Shown here one piece after another: positions 34,243 to 43,467 of a stretch of 64,000 bases of DNA (positions within the stretch are counted from its first letter, which is position 1; each line of letters begins with the position of its first letter). The stretch is from Ruminococcus sp. OA3. GTDB taxonomy: Bacteria; Bacillota; Clostridia; Lachnospirales; Lachnospiraceae. The notes under the pieces were generated by a model. It saw nothing but the letters and a program-made list of their open reading frames with translations. It searched no databases and was not told the origin of the DNA. Where the stretch lies: contig NZ_JAKNTO010000001.1 in the NCBI RefSeq assembly GCF_022440845.1, positions 3,534,001 to 3,598,000 of the forward strand. The letters run 5' to 3'. The position numbers and the translations under genes were made by a program.

Positions 34243-34866
34243 TTATCCATCTCCCATCTGTTCCTGAACCCGGAACATGATTATCTCCCTGAGCAGATCA
34301 TACGGCATTGGTCTGCTGTACGGCAGCTGTATCGTACCTTTAGAATGTCTATAGTCCCCCAGTCTGTCTTTAAATGCATTTATTGCACTCGGAGCAGGGT
34401 GGAATCCCATGTGTTTCTTTTCTCCCGAAAAATGAACAAGGTTGCCATTGAGTACAAAAGTTGCCATTCCCCATGAAATCTTCTCTGTTATATCAGGTGA
34501 GCACTCCAAAATGATTTTTCGCAACGTCTCCATGCGAAGCCGCACATCACCGCTGTAACTTGCAATGTATTCATTTACCGTTGAAAAAGCCGGTTCCGGT
34601 TTTAACCTTTCTTCTAACGTTACATGTATTTTATCTCCCGGCTGTTTGCCGATCTTTGCACGGATATCCTTCCGGACACCGATAATATGGCAGGATGTTC
34701 CCATCTTTACAGCCTGTCCGTCATAAGCTTCCCCATCAAAGGTTGCATGTACCAGCACCCGCGATTTTCCGAAGACCTCTTTCACATCAAACGGTATCTC
34801 GATATATGCAGCATCCATATCCGGTTTTTTCACCAGCGTCGCATCAAACTCCAGACGTTTTTTCAT
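34243..34866 (-). CDS. DUF1905/DUF1801 protein (YdhG/YdeI-like)
   Basis: 207 aa. Residues 1-95 match DUF1905 ([42 protein letters not shown]). Residues about 105-205 match DUF1801 ([51 protein letters not shown]), a frataxin-like fold sometimes described as an iron chaperone. GGGAAGAGGAG precedes the ATG. First gene of the 34866-33289 run. Biochemical role not established. Confidence 0.8.
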   Translation of the reverse strand: MKKRLEFDATLVKKPDMDAAYIEIPFDVKEVFGKSRVLVHATFDGEAYDGQAVKMGTSCHIIGVRKDIRAKIGKQPGDKIHVTLEERLKPEPAFSTVNEYIASYSGDVRLRMETLRKIILECSPDITEKISWGMATFVLNGNLVHFSGEKKHMGFHPAPSAINAFKDRLGDYRHSKGTIQLPYSRPMPYDLLREIIMFRVQEQMGDG

Positions 34867-35047
34867 TTTTCTCCTCTTCCCTATGAGATGATAACGTATT
34901 TTCTTTGTCCAGTAATGTTTCTATATGATCAATATCAGATTGGTCGACTTCACGCAGTTCATATCCTGTTGTCAAGCAAGTCCTTTTGTGCTACTGTCTC
35001 CTTTTTCGCGGCTGTATCCCTCACTTTCTGATGCCGGTTATTGCAGC

Positions 35048-35683
35048 TTACTGTATTACAGAGTGGCTGTGAATAAAAAACTCTTCCTGGCTTGGCTGAT
35101 ATTTTTTCTCTAACTTTTCTAATCTGTCGTCAAAGCACTGTGCCTCTTGCTCGTCTATCTCAAATACAGCGCTTTGACGGTAAATCCATTTTCTTCCGTC
35201 CAAAGCACCGGGGCTCAATTCCCTGGCCATCATTGCCGCCGGATATGCACCATTCTCAAGACATATGTTATACTTTTTGCAGCTCTTAAAACCGCGGCTT
35301 ACGTAATTACCTGGATTTCCAAATATTACGATCACATCATAACCAAGTGCAGCTGCCTGTCTAAAGGAGTGCTCCAGCAATTTTTTCCCATACCCCGCTC
35401 TCTGGTATTCAGGCAGAATGCAAAGCGGACCGAACGTAAGAATATCTTTTTCTTTTCCGCAATCATCCACGAGTTTTGCTTTCGTATACATGATATTTCC
35501 GATGATTTGATCATCAACCTCAATCACAAAATCCAGCTCCGGTATAAAATCTTTGTGAGAACGCATGACATGGACAAGGTAATGTTCGTTACACCCCGGA
35601 ATATACAGGTTCCAAAAAGCCTTTCTCGTTATTTCTTCCACTTTGCTGTGATCTGTTTCTTTTTCATTCCTGATTTTAATCAT
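35048..35683 (-). CDS. GNAT-family N-acetyltransferase
   Basis: 211 aa. The acetyl-CoA-binding core is FGPLCILPEYQRAGYGKKLLEHSFRQA (motif A, with Q/RxxGxG/A) and GYDVIVIFGNPGNYVSRGFKSC (motif B). The N-terminus MIKIRNEKETDHSKVEEIT is typical. Substrate unknown. Confidence 0.85.
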   Translation of the reverse strand: MIKIRNEKETDHSKVEEITRKAFWNLYIPGCNEHYLVHVMRSHKDFIPELDFVIEVDDQIIGNIMYTKAKLVDDCGKEKDILTFGPLCILPEYQRAGYGKKLLEHSFRQAAALGYDVIVIFGNPGNYVSRGFKSCKKYNICLENGAYPAAMMARELSPGALDGRKWIYRQSAVFEIDEQEAQCFDDRLEKLEKKYQPSQEEFFIHSHSVIQ

Positions 35684-35689
35684 TCATAA

Positions 35690-36169
35690 GTCTCCTGTGA
35701 TTTGTTTATAGAATATATTTGTTTCTTTACCTGTAAACTGTATTTCCTCATTTGTCTAGCTTGTTCATTATTGTGAATTTGATTACTCATTAACCCTTAA
35801 AGCATCCTAATATGTCGCCTTTTTCTCTGCAGAAGTTATATCCATACCATCCAATTTGAGTTCTACTTCTATATGATGGTTTGATTTAAGTTTGGAAAGC
35901 AAGACAACACTCTCGATGTGCGGTGAAAGTTTTTTCTTATACTACATGGCAAAAGGTTAGTCTCTTTGTTTCATTATAAAGTGCCTGATTTTTGGTTATA
36001 CCCCTTTGATAATTTTTTTCACCCCTCTTGGTAAGAATTTTACCCCTTTTACACAATCTTAAATATCGAATAATGCACTCCCTCTTATTATTAGGTTAAG
36101 CTGAATATAAAATCTCTATTCTAAAGAAACCTATGTCTTTTCAAAACACATCTTGCCTTTTTGTATTGC
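35690..36169. other. 480-bp intergenic gap beside the restriction operon
   Basis: AT-rich, no convincing gene, RNA or terminator seen on either strand. It marks the change from core genes to the accessory region and may contain the boundary of the inserted restriction locus. Confidence 0.4.
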
Positions 36170-39100
36170 TTAGCTATAACCTCCATTATCCGTCCACATT
36201 TCACACTGTCCAATGACCGTAGCTACAGCATCCTCCAGCCCCTCAGGTGGATATTTATACTTTTTGAGCAGCTTCTTAATCATACGGCGCATTCCTGCCC
36301 GAGCAGACTCCTTTTTCTGCCAGTCAATTGTTCGATTTTTCCGTAACATATCGGTCAGTTCATGAGCCAATGCCACTAGCTCTCTATTCTCGTAAACATC
36401 CCTAACCGCTTCAGGTTTGGTTAATGCATCATAAAAAGCTAACTCCTCTACTGTTAACCCTAACTGAGCACCTTCGGCATGGGCATTGGCCATATCAGAG
36501 GCCATTTTCATTAACTCGGCAATCACTTCTTCATTAGACAACATACCGTTTAAATATGCTTTCATAGCCCTGGATAACATTTCGGAAAACTTCTCACTTT
36601 TAACCAGATTTGTTCGGCGGTAAATACTTACTTGTTCAGACAAAAGTTTTTTCAGTATTTCCACAGCCAGATTTTTTTCCTTCATCTTGGAGATTTCTTC
36701 CAAGAACTTAGGATCAAACAGGGAAAACTCTGTCTCTACATCTGAAAACAGGTTAATGACACCCTCACTTTGAATGCTCGCTTTCAGTAACTCGTTCACC
36801 CGTGCATTGATTTCCTTTAAAGACAAAGGTTTATTTTCCCCACTAACTCTAGTTAAAACAGTTCTTACTGCTTCAAAAAAAGCAGCTTCCAATCGTTGTT
36901 CCTGGTTGAGCAAGGAACGACAAAGAGACAATGCCTGGCGCAGTAACATTGCTTCCTTAACATAAGCTTCCTTATTCTTCACATTTTCTATACCGGACAA
37001 AAAGTTCACCGCACCGCTAATTGCTTTTGCCCTAGCAAGATCAGATGCCTTATCTTCCAAAAACACAGCATAGCTAAAGCCGTTAAATAAGTTTCTACAT
37101 ACCTCTAGTTTTTCTATAAACTTAGGATAAGCAGTTTTTGCAATGTCAGTTTCTCCATAATTTTGTTTATCACGGTTGGTATAGTCGTTCATCGCTTGCC
37201 GTAGGGCTGAAGCTATGCCGACATAATCCACTACTAAACCGCCTTCCTTATCTTTATAAACTCGATTAACTCGGGCAATTGCCTGCATCAAATTATGCCC
37301 TGCCATCGGCTTGTATACATACATAGTCGCCAGTGATGGTACATCAAAACCAGTTAGCCACATATCTACAACAATAGCAATTTTCATTGGATCATCATTG
37401 TCTTTGAAGCGAGCGGCCAGTTCATCCCGTCGGTGTTTGTTGCCAATGACTTTTCGCCACGCTTCCGGATCTTTATTATTCTCAGTCATTACCACACCCA
37501 CTTTATCTTTCCATTCTGGGCGAAGCTCTAACAGTTTATCATAAATGGACATAGCAATTTTACGGGAATATCCTACAATCATAGCTTTTCCCGACAATTC
37601 ATACTGTCGATTTTCTTCATAGTGTTTCACGATATCTTCACACAAGGCTGCGATAGTGTCCTTAGCACCGAGAATACTCTCCATGCGTCCCAGCTCTTTT
37701 TTGCTTTTGTCAATTGCATATTCTTCTGCATTTTGTGCCATAATATCGTATTCGGCATCAATAAGTTGTAATATCTCCTGATTAAGTTTAAGATGAATGA
37801 CCCGGCTTTCGTAGTAAACTGGTCGGGTGGCACCATCCTCCACCGCCTGAGTCATGTCGTAAATATCAATATAATTGCCAAATACCTCAATGGTGGAACG
37901 GTCTTTACTGGAAATAGGGGTGCCGGTAAAGCCGATGTAAGTAGCCTTTGGTAAACTTTCCCGTATAATCAAGCCAAAAGATTTTTTCATTCGCCCTGTT
38001 CGAGTATCCACTTTTTCATCAATAAATTGGCTACGATGAGCTTCGTCCGCCATGACAATAATGTTACGTCGATCGGATAAGGTCTCCGTACTCTCTTCAA
38101 ATTTCTGAGCAGTAGTAAAAATAATACCATTGGCCTGCCTCCCTGCTAGCAGTTCTTTTAGATGAGTACGGCTTTCCGCCTGCTGAGGCGTTTGACGCAA
38201 AAATTCTGTACACTTTGCAAACTGAGAAAACAACTGGTTGTCTAAATCATTGCGGTCGGTCAAAACTACAATAGTCGGTGAGTTGAGCGCCTCTTGCAAT
38301 AGATGTGCATAAAATACCATAGACAGAGATTTTCCGCTACCCTGAGTATGCCAAAATACACCTCCTCGCCCGTCTGTCGTAGTTGCATTCGCTGTAGATG
38401 CTATTGCCTTCTTTACGGCAAAATATTGATGATATGCACCTAAGATTTTCGCAGCGCCAGAAAAACAAATAAAATTTTTCAGGATATCCAATAGCCTCTC
38501 CTTTTGAAACATCCCTTCTATAAAAGTGTCAAATTGCGCGTACAACGTATTTTCATAACTGCCATCTTTTGTCTTCCACTCCATGTAACGATCTTCACCT
38601 GCGGTGATAGTGCCTGCTTTAGATATAGCAAGATCACTCATAACGCAAAAGGCATTATAGATAAAAAAAGATGGAATTTCCTGCATATAATTACGTAGCT
38701 GCAAATAAGCCTCGGAGGCATCAGTTTCTTCTCGTGAGGGGGATTTTAATTCAAATACCACCACTGGTAAACCGTTAAGAAATACGACGATATCCGGCCG
38801 CTTTTCGCTGTGTTCAGTAATCGTCCACTGATTGGCTACCGTAAAAGTATTTTTATCCGGCTGAGCATAGTCAATCAGATAAACCAGTCCCGCCAATTGC
38901 TCGCCGTTATGATAGTAGTTGACTGAGACTCCATTTTGCATAAAATCGGTAAACTGCCGGTTTTTCTGCACCAGCGTGCCGCTGTCTAAACTACGCAACT
39001 TGAGAATTGATTCGTTTATTGCCGCTTCCGGCAGGCTTGGATTGAGCCGCTGTAATGCAGGCATTAACTCATCCAGATAGAGGGGTTCGGTGTAATCCCG

Positions 39101-39193
39101 TTGAATATCGGGTCCATATGTATATCCGTAGCCCAGAGTTTCACAGAACACTTCCAGCACAGCATTTTCATAGTTGGCTTCGGTAAACGACAT
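36170..39193 (-). CDS. hsdR: type I restriction endonuclease subunit R
   Basis: 1007-aa motor/nuclease subunit. The PD-(D/E)XK nuclease lies at the N-terminus (PD 133-134 with ELK at 148-150). The SF2 translocase follows with Walker A TQGSGKS at 283-289, DEAH near 388, TYIGFTGTP and motif VI QAIARVNR. The last about 300 residues are the HsdM-binding helical region. It starts 3 bp after the FRG gene. All key catalytic residues are present, so the system appears intact. Confidence 0.95.
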   Translation of the reverse strand: MSFTEANYENAVLEVFCETLGYGYTYGPDIQRDYTEPLYLDELMPALQRLNPSLPEAAINESILKLRSLDSGTLVQKNRQFTDFMQNGVSVNYYHNGEQLAGLVYLIDYAQPDKNTFTVANQWTITEHSEKRPDIVVFLNGLPVVVFELKSPSREETDASEAYLQLRNYMQEIPSFFIYNAFCVMSDLAISKAGTITAGEDRYMEWKTKDGSYENTLYAQFDTFIEGMFQKERLLDILKNFICFSGAAKILGAYHQYFAVKKAIASTANATTTDGRGGVFWHTQGSGKSLSMVFYAHLLQEALNSPTIVVLTDRNDLDNQLFSQFAKCTEFLRQTPQQAESRTHLKELLAGRQANGIIFTTAQKFEESTETLSDRRNIIVMADEAHRSQFIDEKVDTRTGRMKKSFGLIIRESLPKATYIGFTGTPISSKDRSTIEVFGNYIDIYDMTQAVEDGATRPVYYESRVIHLKLNQEILQLIDAEYDIMAQNAEEYAIDKSKKELGRMESILGAKDTIAALCEDIVKHYEENRQYELSGKAMIVGYSRKIAMSIYDKLLELRPEWKDKVGVVMTENNKDPEAWRKVIGNKHRRDELAARFKDNDDPMKIAIVVDMWLTGFDVPSLATMYVYKPMAGHNLMQAIARVNRVYKDKEGGLVVDYVGIASALRQAMNDYTNRDKQNYGETDIAKTAYPKFIEKLEVCRNLFNGFSYAVFLEDKASDLARAKAISGAVNFLSGIENVKNKEAYVKEAMLLRQALSLCRSLLNQEQRLEAAFFEAVRTVLTRVSGENKPLSLKEINARVNELLKASIQSEGVINLFSDVETEFSLFDPKFLEEISKMKEKNLAVEILKKLLSEQVSIYRRTNLVKSEKFSEMLSRAMKAYLNGMLSNEEVIAELMKMASDMANAHAEGAQLGLTVEELAFYDALTKPEAVRDVYENRELVALAHELTDMLRKNRTIDWQKKESARAGMRRMIKKLLKKYKYPPEGLEDAVATVIGQCEMWTDNGGYS

Positions 39194-39196
39194 AAA

Positions 39197-40042
39197 TTAC
39201 ACCTCCTCGTGTTTTTTTCTGAGATAACTTGCTTGGTGCTCCAATTCTGGAAAAAGAAATGCATGACTAATGCCTAAAATTTCTAGTTCTTGTAACAGTT
39301 GCTGTTTATGCTCTTTAGGTATGCATATTGTTCGTTTAATATCATCACCCATATCTTTTGTCAACAACGGTTTTAAATCAAATCGTTCTTTTTGATATGG
39401 GTTATTCCCTGCTTGTCCACAGAGTCCCACCAGCAAAAACGCTCCTTGCTGCCGTTTTATTCGTTCATTATTTTTTGGTGCTTCTATCAGTATATGTGTA
39501 GTAGTTGTAAGTTTTCCTATCTCCAAATTATTAAATCCCCGTTCACTTAAGAATCCAATCATCTGACGCTCGCTTGACCCAGTATATTCTGTTAACTCAA
39601 CAATACACTTACAATTTATATCATTGGCACGCTGAACGTAATCATAGAATATAAATAATTCTCCATCCTTATCTAAATTTTCACTGCAAGCAAAAAACAA
39701 TGCTACAAGAGGGTTAGAAGTAATATCCAGTAATCTGGTTGGTAATCCATAATGCTGCATTTTAATTAGGCGCTCCAACTTATTTTGAATATCATTAAAT
39801 TCTGCTGGAGAATTCAAGAGCAAATCTTGAATCAACTTATGTTCTTTCTCAAGTAGCCCGTTACGAAATACTGCTGGTGTTAAAGAAAATTCTAAGTTTG
39901 ATTGCCCACGGTAGAATAGTATGCGGTCATCCCCCTGATTCTTGGCTGTATTGGCATTATCCAAGAATTTTGATATATATTCGCCTAACAAAGGAGAATC
40001 TATATCAAATTTTTCTATAGTATCATCCTCATTTTTTGACAT
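39197..40042 (-). CDS. FRG-domain protein within the restriction operon
   Basis: 281 aa. The FRG signature is FYRGQ at 43-47 and MQHYGLPTRLLDITSNPLVALFFAC at about 95-118. FRG proteins occur repeatedly in defence loci, but their activity is not settled. It is placed between hsdS and hsdR with gaps of 18 and 3 bp, so it is made together with the restriction complex. It could be an extra effector or a control on HsdR; both are inference. Confidence 0.85.
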   Translation of the reverse strand: MSKNEDDTIEKFDIDSPLLGEYISKFLDNANTAKNQGDDRILFYRGQSNLEFSLTPAVFRNGLLEKEHKLIQDLLLNSPAEFNDIQNKLERLIKMQHYGLPTRLLDITSNPLVALFFACSENLDKDGELFIFYDYVQRANDINCKCIVELTEYTGSSERQMIGFLSERGFNNLEIGKLTTTTHILIEAPKNNERIKRQQGAFLLVGLCGQAGNNPYQKERFDLKPLLTKDMGDDIKRTICIPKEHKQQLLQELEILGISHAFLFPELEHQASYLRKKHEEV

Positions 40043-40060
40043 ATATTGATTCTCCTTTCA

Positions 40061-41296
40061 TCACTCATAACATTTGACTGCTTCTTGGTTTGAAATCGGT
40101 ACCTCAATTTCTCCACTCATTAATTTAGGTAGTAGAGTGTCGCGAAGGGCAGTGAGAATTCGGTTTTCACTTCGCATTGCCTGAATTTTCTTCTGACATA
40201 ATAGTACAAATAAATTAAACTGTTTAACATATTTGTCGGTCTCAAATGATGTTGGTATAGCCATTGCATATCGCATAATGGCAGTTTTATCTCCACGCGG
40301 CATTTTAGTTCCTTTGGATGTAGTCATCATATATTCAAAGAATCTATCTGAATACAGCAAACTATATAAATATCCATTTAGAACTTCGTTTTTTGCCCTT
40401 ATTACAAGAACGTCATTAGAGCAACCACCAGTTTCGTCAGCAAACCATATTTTCTTAAAATATGGTCGAATATTAGATATTAATATATCATTATTTTTAT
40501 AGCGACTCACAGCAGATGTAGTGGGAAGTGAATTAGCATTTGAAATGCCCTGTTTATTCGCCAACATATTCTCCGTAGATATATAATTCTCTTTATTACA
40601 TTGATTTACAGGGATACGTTCTTTTACGTAATTCGCAATATCTTCAAGTAAAATTACACGCCAGCCCTTCGGTATCCGTCCCAACTCGCTATCCACAAAT
40701 TCACCGTTCTGGAATTGCTCAAAATCCATAAACCAGCTTTTAAAAATCACCTGTGATTGCGCCTCTAAATTGGCGCTAATTTTGTTGTTTAACTCAATTT
40801 TATCATCAAGGCATGAAAGAGTAGATGCTATAGCTCTCTGTATCGGAAGACCAATATATGGAATATCAAGATTTTCCAAATGCGGAATACGTAGATTACT
40901 TACAGTTGTTCCGGTTCCATTGCTCCATGATATCTGGTGTTGCACTTGCCTTGACATGAGCGTATATAATAAATAACGATTATCACAAACCGTTTTATCA
41001 ACTTTTAGCAGAACCATTCTCTGACCTAAACAGCACTCAAGGTCTTCTGGAATAATGCACACTTCACCCATTGGTGCTTCTCTAGTAATGATTATATCTC
41101 CACCTAAAGGCTTTGCTCTTATACGTCGTTTTACAAAATGCTCCTCATCTGTATACGAAGGATTTGACAAATCTAATCTACCATTTTTTATATATTGATT
41201 ACGTATCACCAGCCTTCCTTGCTCTGTCCAAATAGGTGTTGAGTGAGGGCAGTCCGTAATTGATGTACATACTTCGTGCAATTTTTTCGTTTTCAT
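40061..41296 (-). CDS. hsdS: type I restriction specificity subunit S
   Basis: 411 aa from ATG 41296 (MKTKKLHEV), preceded by GGGAGCGGGGG; an upstream in-frame ATG at 41347 overlaps the previous gene. Two target-recognition domains are separated by the central conserved helix (IPYIGLPIQRAIASTLSCLDDKIELNNKI, then AQSQVIFKSWFMDFEQFQ). A second such helix closes the protein (KQFNLFVLLCQKKIQAMRSENRILTALRDTLLPKLMSGEI). The recognised DNA sequence cannot be predicted. No inverted repeats or second hsdS copy for phase variation were seen. Confidence 0.92.
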   Translation of the reverse strand: MKTKKLHEVCTSITDCPHSTPIWTEQGRLVIRNQYIKNGRLDLSNPSYTDEEHFVKRRIRAKPLGGDIIITREAPMGEVCIIPEDLECCLGQRMVLLKVDKTVCDNRYLLYTLMSRQVQHQISWSNGTGTTVSNLRIPHLENLDIPYIGLPIQRAIASTLSCLDDKIELNNKISANLEAQSQVIFKSWFMDFEQFQNGEFVDSELGRIPKGWRVILLEDIANYVKERIPVNQCNKENYISTENMLANKQGISNANSLPTTSAVSRYKNNDILISNIRPYFKKIWFADETGGCSNDVLVIRAKNEVLNGYLYSLLYSDRFFEYMMTTSKGTKMPRGDKTAIMRYAMAIPTSFETDKYVKQFNLFVLLCQKKIQAMRSENRILTALRDTLLPKLMSGEIEVPISNQEAVKCYE

Positions 41297-41301
41297 ATAG
41301 A

Positions 41302-41523
41302 CTACCCCCGCTCCCTTAATAGCAATTTTGTATACTGTTTCTTCCATGCAGTGGAAGATTTTTTGCAGATATCATCATTTCGTGTAAAGGCACATACCCC
41401 CTCTAAATAACTTGAACCACATATATCTGGGTTTGTATGGCGACATCCATGCGTTTCATCCTCTGTATCCCCCACTTGTAGTGGAGCATAAAACGCTACT
41501 CTTTTCTCTATATCAAACTTCAT
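41302..41523 (-). CDS. 73-aa cysteine-containing protein between hsdM and hsdS
   Basis: Starts at 41523 (MKFDIEKRVAFYAPLQVG), overlapping the hsdM stop, and ends 5 bp before hsdS. C-H-TNPDIC and GVC-AFTRNDDIC give four cysteines with a nearby histidine, a possible zinc site. The overlap on both sides argues for a real operon member. Family not recognised. Confidence 0.65.
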   Translation of the reverse strand: MKFDIEKRVAFYAPLQVGDTEDETHGCRHTNPDICGSSYLEGVCAFTRNDDICKKSSTAWKKQYTKLLLRERG

Positions 41524-43021
41524 ACCCAATCGCCCCCAGTCTCTTTCGAATCTCCTCATCCAAGGTATAACTCTCCTGCATCATAGTCGAAAGTTCCCCT
41601 GTTAGTCTTACCATTTTCTCAGCGAAGGGTTCACTGTCCTCTTCCTGTTCTGCTAGACCAACATAGCGCCCCGGCGTTAGTATATAATCCTGCTTTGCGA
41701 TCTCTTCTGTAGTTACAGTTGCACAAAAGCCTGCCTCATCATCCAGCTTGCCTAATTCAAAAGAGTTAAAATCATTTGCAATTTTGGCAATATCCCCTTC
41801 TGACAACTCCCGCAATCGGCGGTTTATCATAGTGCCCATATTTCGAGCATCTATAAACAGTGTTTTCCTCGGCTGTTTCTTATTTCGGTTTAAAAACCAC
41901 AATGAAACAGGAATCTGGGTTGTAAAAAATAACTGCGTAGGCATAGCCACAATACATTCAACCAAATCGTCCTCAATAATTTTTTTCCTGATCTCCCCCT
42001 CACCACCAGACTGACTGGACAAAGAACCATTGGCCAGTACCAAACCAAGTTTACCATTCGGTGCTAGATGATGAATCATATGCTGCATCCAAGCAAAGTT
42101 GGCATTCCCATTGGGTGGTAATCCATATTTCCAACGCACATCATCGTTCAGACTACCATCATTCCAATCAGAAAGATTAAACGGTGGATTAGCCATAATA
42201 TAATCCGCTTTCAGTGTCGAATGTAAGTCATTGTGAAAAGTATCAGCGTTAAATTTACCCAGATCAGCTTCAATACCCCGAATCGCCAGATTCATTAATG
42301 CCATTTTACGGGTCGTAGGATTGGCATCCTGCCCATAAATAGAAAGATTACCAATATTTCCTGAATGGCTATTAACAAATTTCGCCGATTGTACAAACAT
42401 ACCACCACTACCGCAGCAAGGATCATATACTCTACCTTTAAATGGTTGAAGCACTTCAACCAAAGTGCGTACCACACAGGATGGTGTAAAAAACTCTCCT
42501 GCCCGCTTACCCTCCTGTTCAGCAAACTTCGACAGGCAATATTCATATGTACGCCCCAGAATATCTTTGTCTGTACCATGTTCTATCATCTGTATATTAG
42601 TAAACAAATCTACGACATTTCCCAGACGTCGCTTGTCCAATTCATCTCTAGCATAGTTTTTCGGTAAGATATCCTTTAACCGTTTATTTTCCTTTTCAAT
42701 CGCTCTCATGGCGTCATCAATAACGGTACCTATTTCTGCTTTATGAGCTGCCTCAGCAATAACATTCCATCTTGCAATAGGCGGTACAAAAAAGACATTC
42801 ACTTCCGTATATGCGTCTTTGTCCTCCACGTCGTCGTCATCATCTAGAAGTGCCTGATATCGTTCTTCGAATTTATCGGAAATATATTTTAAAAAAATTA
42901 ACCCTAATACCACATGCTTATATTCGGCTGCATCCATATTCCCCCGCAAGATATCCGCGGCCGCCCATATTTGCTCTTCAAATCCAATATCTGCTGAGTT
43001 TTTACCATTTGTTGTTGCCAT
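41513..43021 (-). CDS. hsdM: type I DNA methyltransferase subunit M
   Basis: 502 aa from ATG 43021 (MATTNGKNSADIG), the conserved family start. An N-terminal helical domain (HVVLGLIFLKYISDKFEERY) is followed by the adenine-N6 methyltransferase core: SAM-binding DPCCGSGGMF at about 200-209 and catalytic NPPF at 278-281. It modifies host DNA with HsdS and forms the restriction complex with HsdR. Second gene of the operon. Confidence 0.95.
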   Translation of the reverse strand: MATTNGKNSADIGFEEQIWAAADILRGNMDAAEYKHVVLGLIFLKYISDKFEERYQALLDDDDDVEDKDAYTEVNVFFVPPIARWNVIAEAAHKAEIGTVIDDAMRAIEKENKRLKDILPKNYARDELDKRRLGNVVDLFTNIQMIEHGTDKDILGRTYEYCLSKFAEQEGKRAGEFFTPSCVVRTLVEVLQPFKGRVYDPCCGSGGMFVQSAKFVNSHSGNIGNLSIYGQDANPTTRKMALMNLAIRGIEADLGKFNADTFHNDLHSTLKADYIMANPPFNLSDWNDGSLNDDVRWKYGLPPNGNANFAWMQHMIHHLAPNGKLGLVLANGSLSSQSGGEGEIRKKIIEDDLVECIVAMPTQLFFTTQIPVSLWFLNRNKKQPRKTLFIDARNMGTMINRRLRELSEGDIAKIANDFNSFELGKLDDEAGFCATVTTEEIAKQDYILTPGRYVGLAEQEEDSEPFAEKMVRLTGELSTMMQESYTLDEEIRKRLGAIGYEV

Positions 43022-43080
43022 AATAATCATCATCCTCTCAGTTTTAGTATATTTAATATGTATCTCACATATCATTATCG

Positions 43081-43335
43081 TTATTCCATCAATTGTTGCA
43101 TTGCTTGAAATTTATATTTTTGTTGACCCGAACTAGTTTTCTCAATAGCATTTATCGAACATTTGACCGTATTCGCATAATTGAGAAAAAGTGTTCCAAG
43201 CAACAATCGTTCATTACGTGGTATTCTATTCCATTCATAACCCTTAAATAAATCCTTCAATAAAAAAATCTCACCATCCATTAAATTTTCGGCTTCTTTA
43301 ATAGCAAAACTTAATAAGTCATTTACATCAGTCAT
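43081..43335 (-). CDS. DUF1413-like protein, first gene of the restriction operon
   Basis: 84 aa from ATG 43335, after GGAGGAG. LSFAIKEAENLMDGEIFLLKDLFKGYEWNRIPRNERLLLGTLFLNYA matches the DUF1413 pattern (LPEGExFxLKDLFxGxxWxxLPxxxRxxLGxxF). Such proteins are found next to restriction genes and toxin-antitoxin-like loci. Being first after a promoter with a palindrome over the start site, it might regulate the operon, which is speculation. Confidence 0.75.
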   Translation of the reverse strand: MTDVNDLLSFAIKEAENLMDGEIFLLKDLFKGYEWNRIPRNERLLLGTLFLNYANTVKCSINAIEKTSSGQQKYKFQAMQQLME

Positions 43336-43346
43336 TAAACTCCTCC

Positions 43347-43403
43347 TTAACAATCATAACAACATTGTTAATATCATTATACCTCTTTCGTTTGCTTTGT
43401 CAA
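43347..43403 (-). promoter_or_regulatory. restriction-operon promoter with palindromic operator
   Basis: TTGACA (43403-43398), 16 bp, TATAAT (43381-43376). Directly downstream, over the expected start point, lies TTAACAAT-N9-ATTGTTAA (43371-43347), a perfect 8+8 dyad well placed for repression. Tight control would protect a cell newly receiving the operon. Confidence 0.75.
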
Positions 43404-43414
43404 TTAAGTGCCAT

Positions 43415-43456
43415 AAAAATGACCTCATCCACAATGTTTTACATTATGAATGAGGC
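43415..43456 (-). terminator. terminator after the decayed recombinase
   Basis: Long stem around GCCTCATTCATAATGT/ACATTGTGGATGAGGT followed by TCATTTTTA on the minus strand. It insulates the restriction operon from prophage transcription. Confidence 0.75.
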
Positions 43457-43467
43457 ATTTACTATAA

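Noticed and set aside
36170-43335. Phase-variable specificity by hsdS inversion
   Set aside because: Only one hsdS copy, no inverted repeats within or beside it, and no adjacent recombinase of the matching type; the recombinases next door belong to the prophage.
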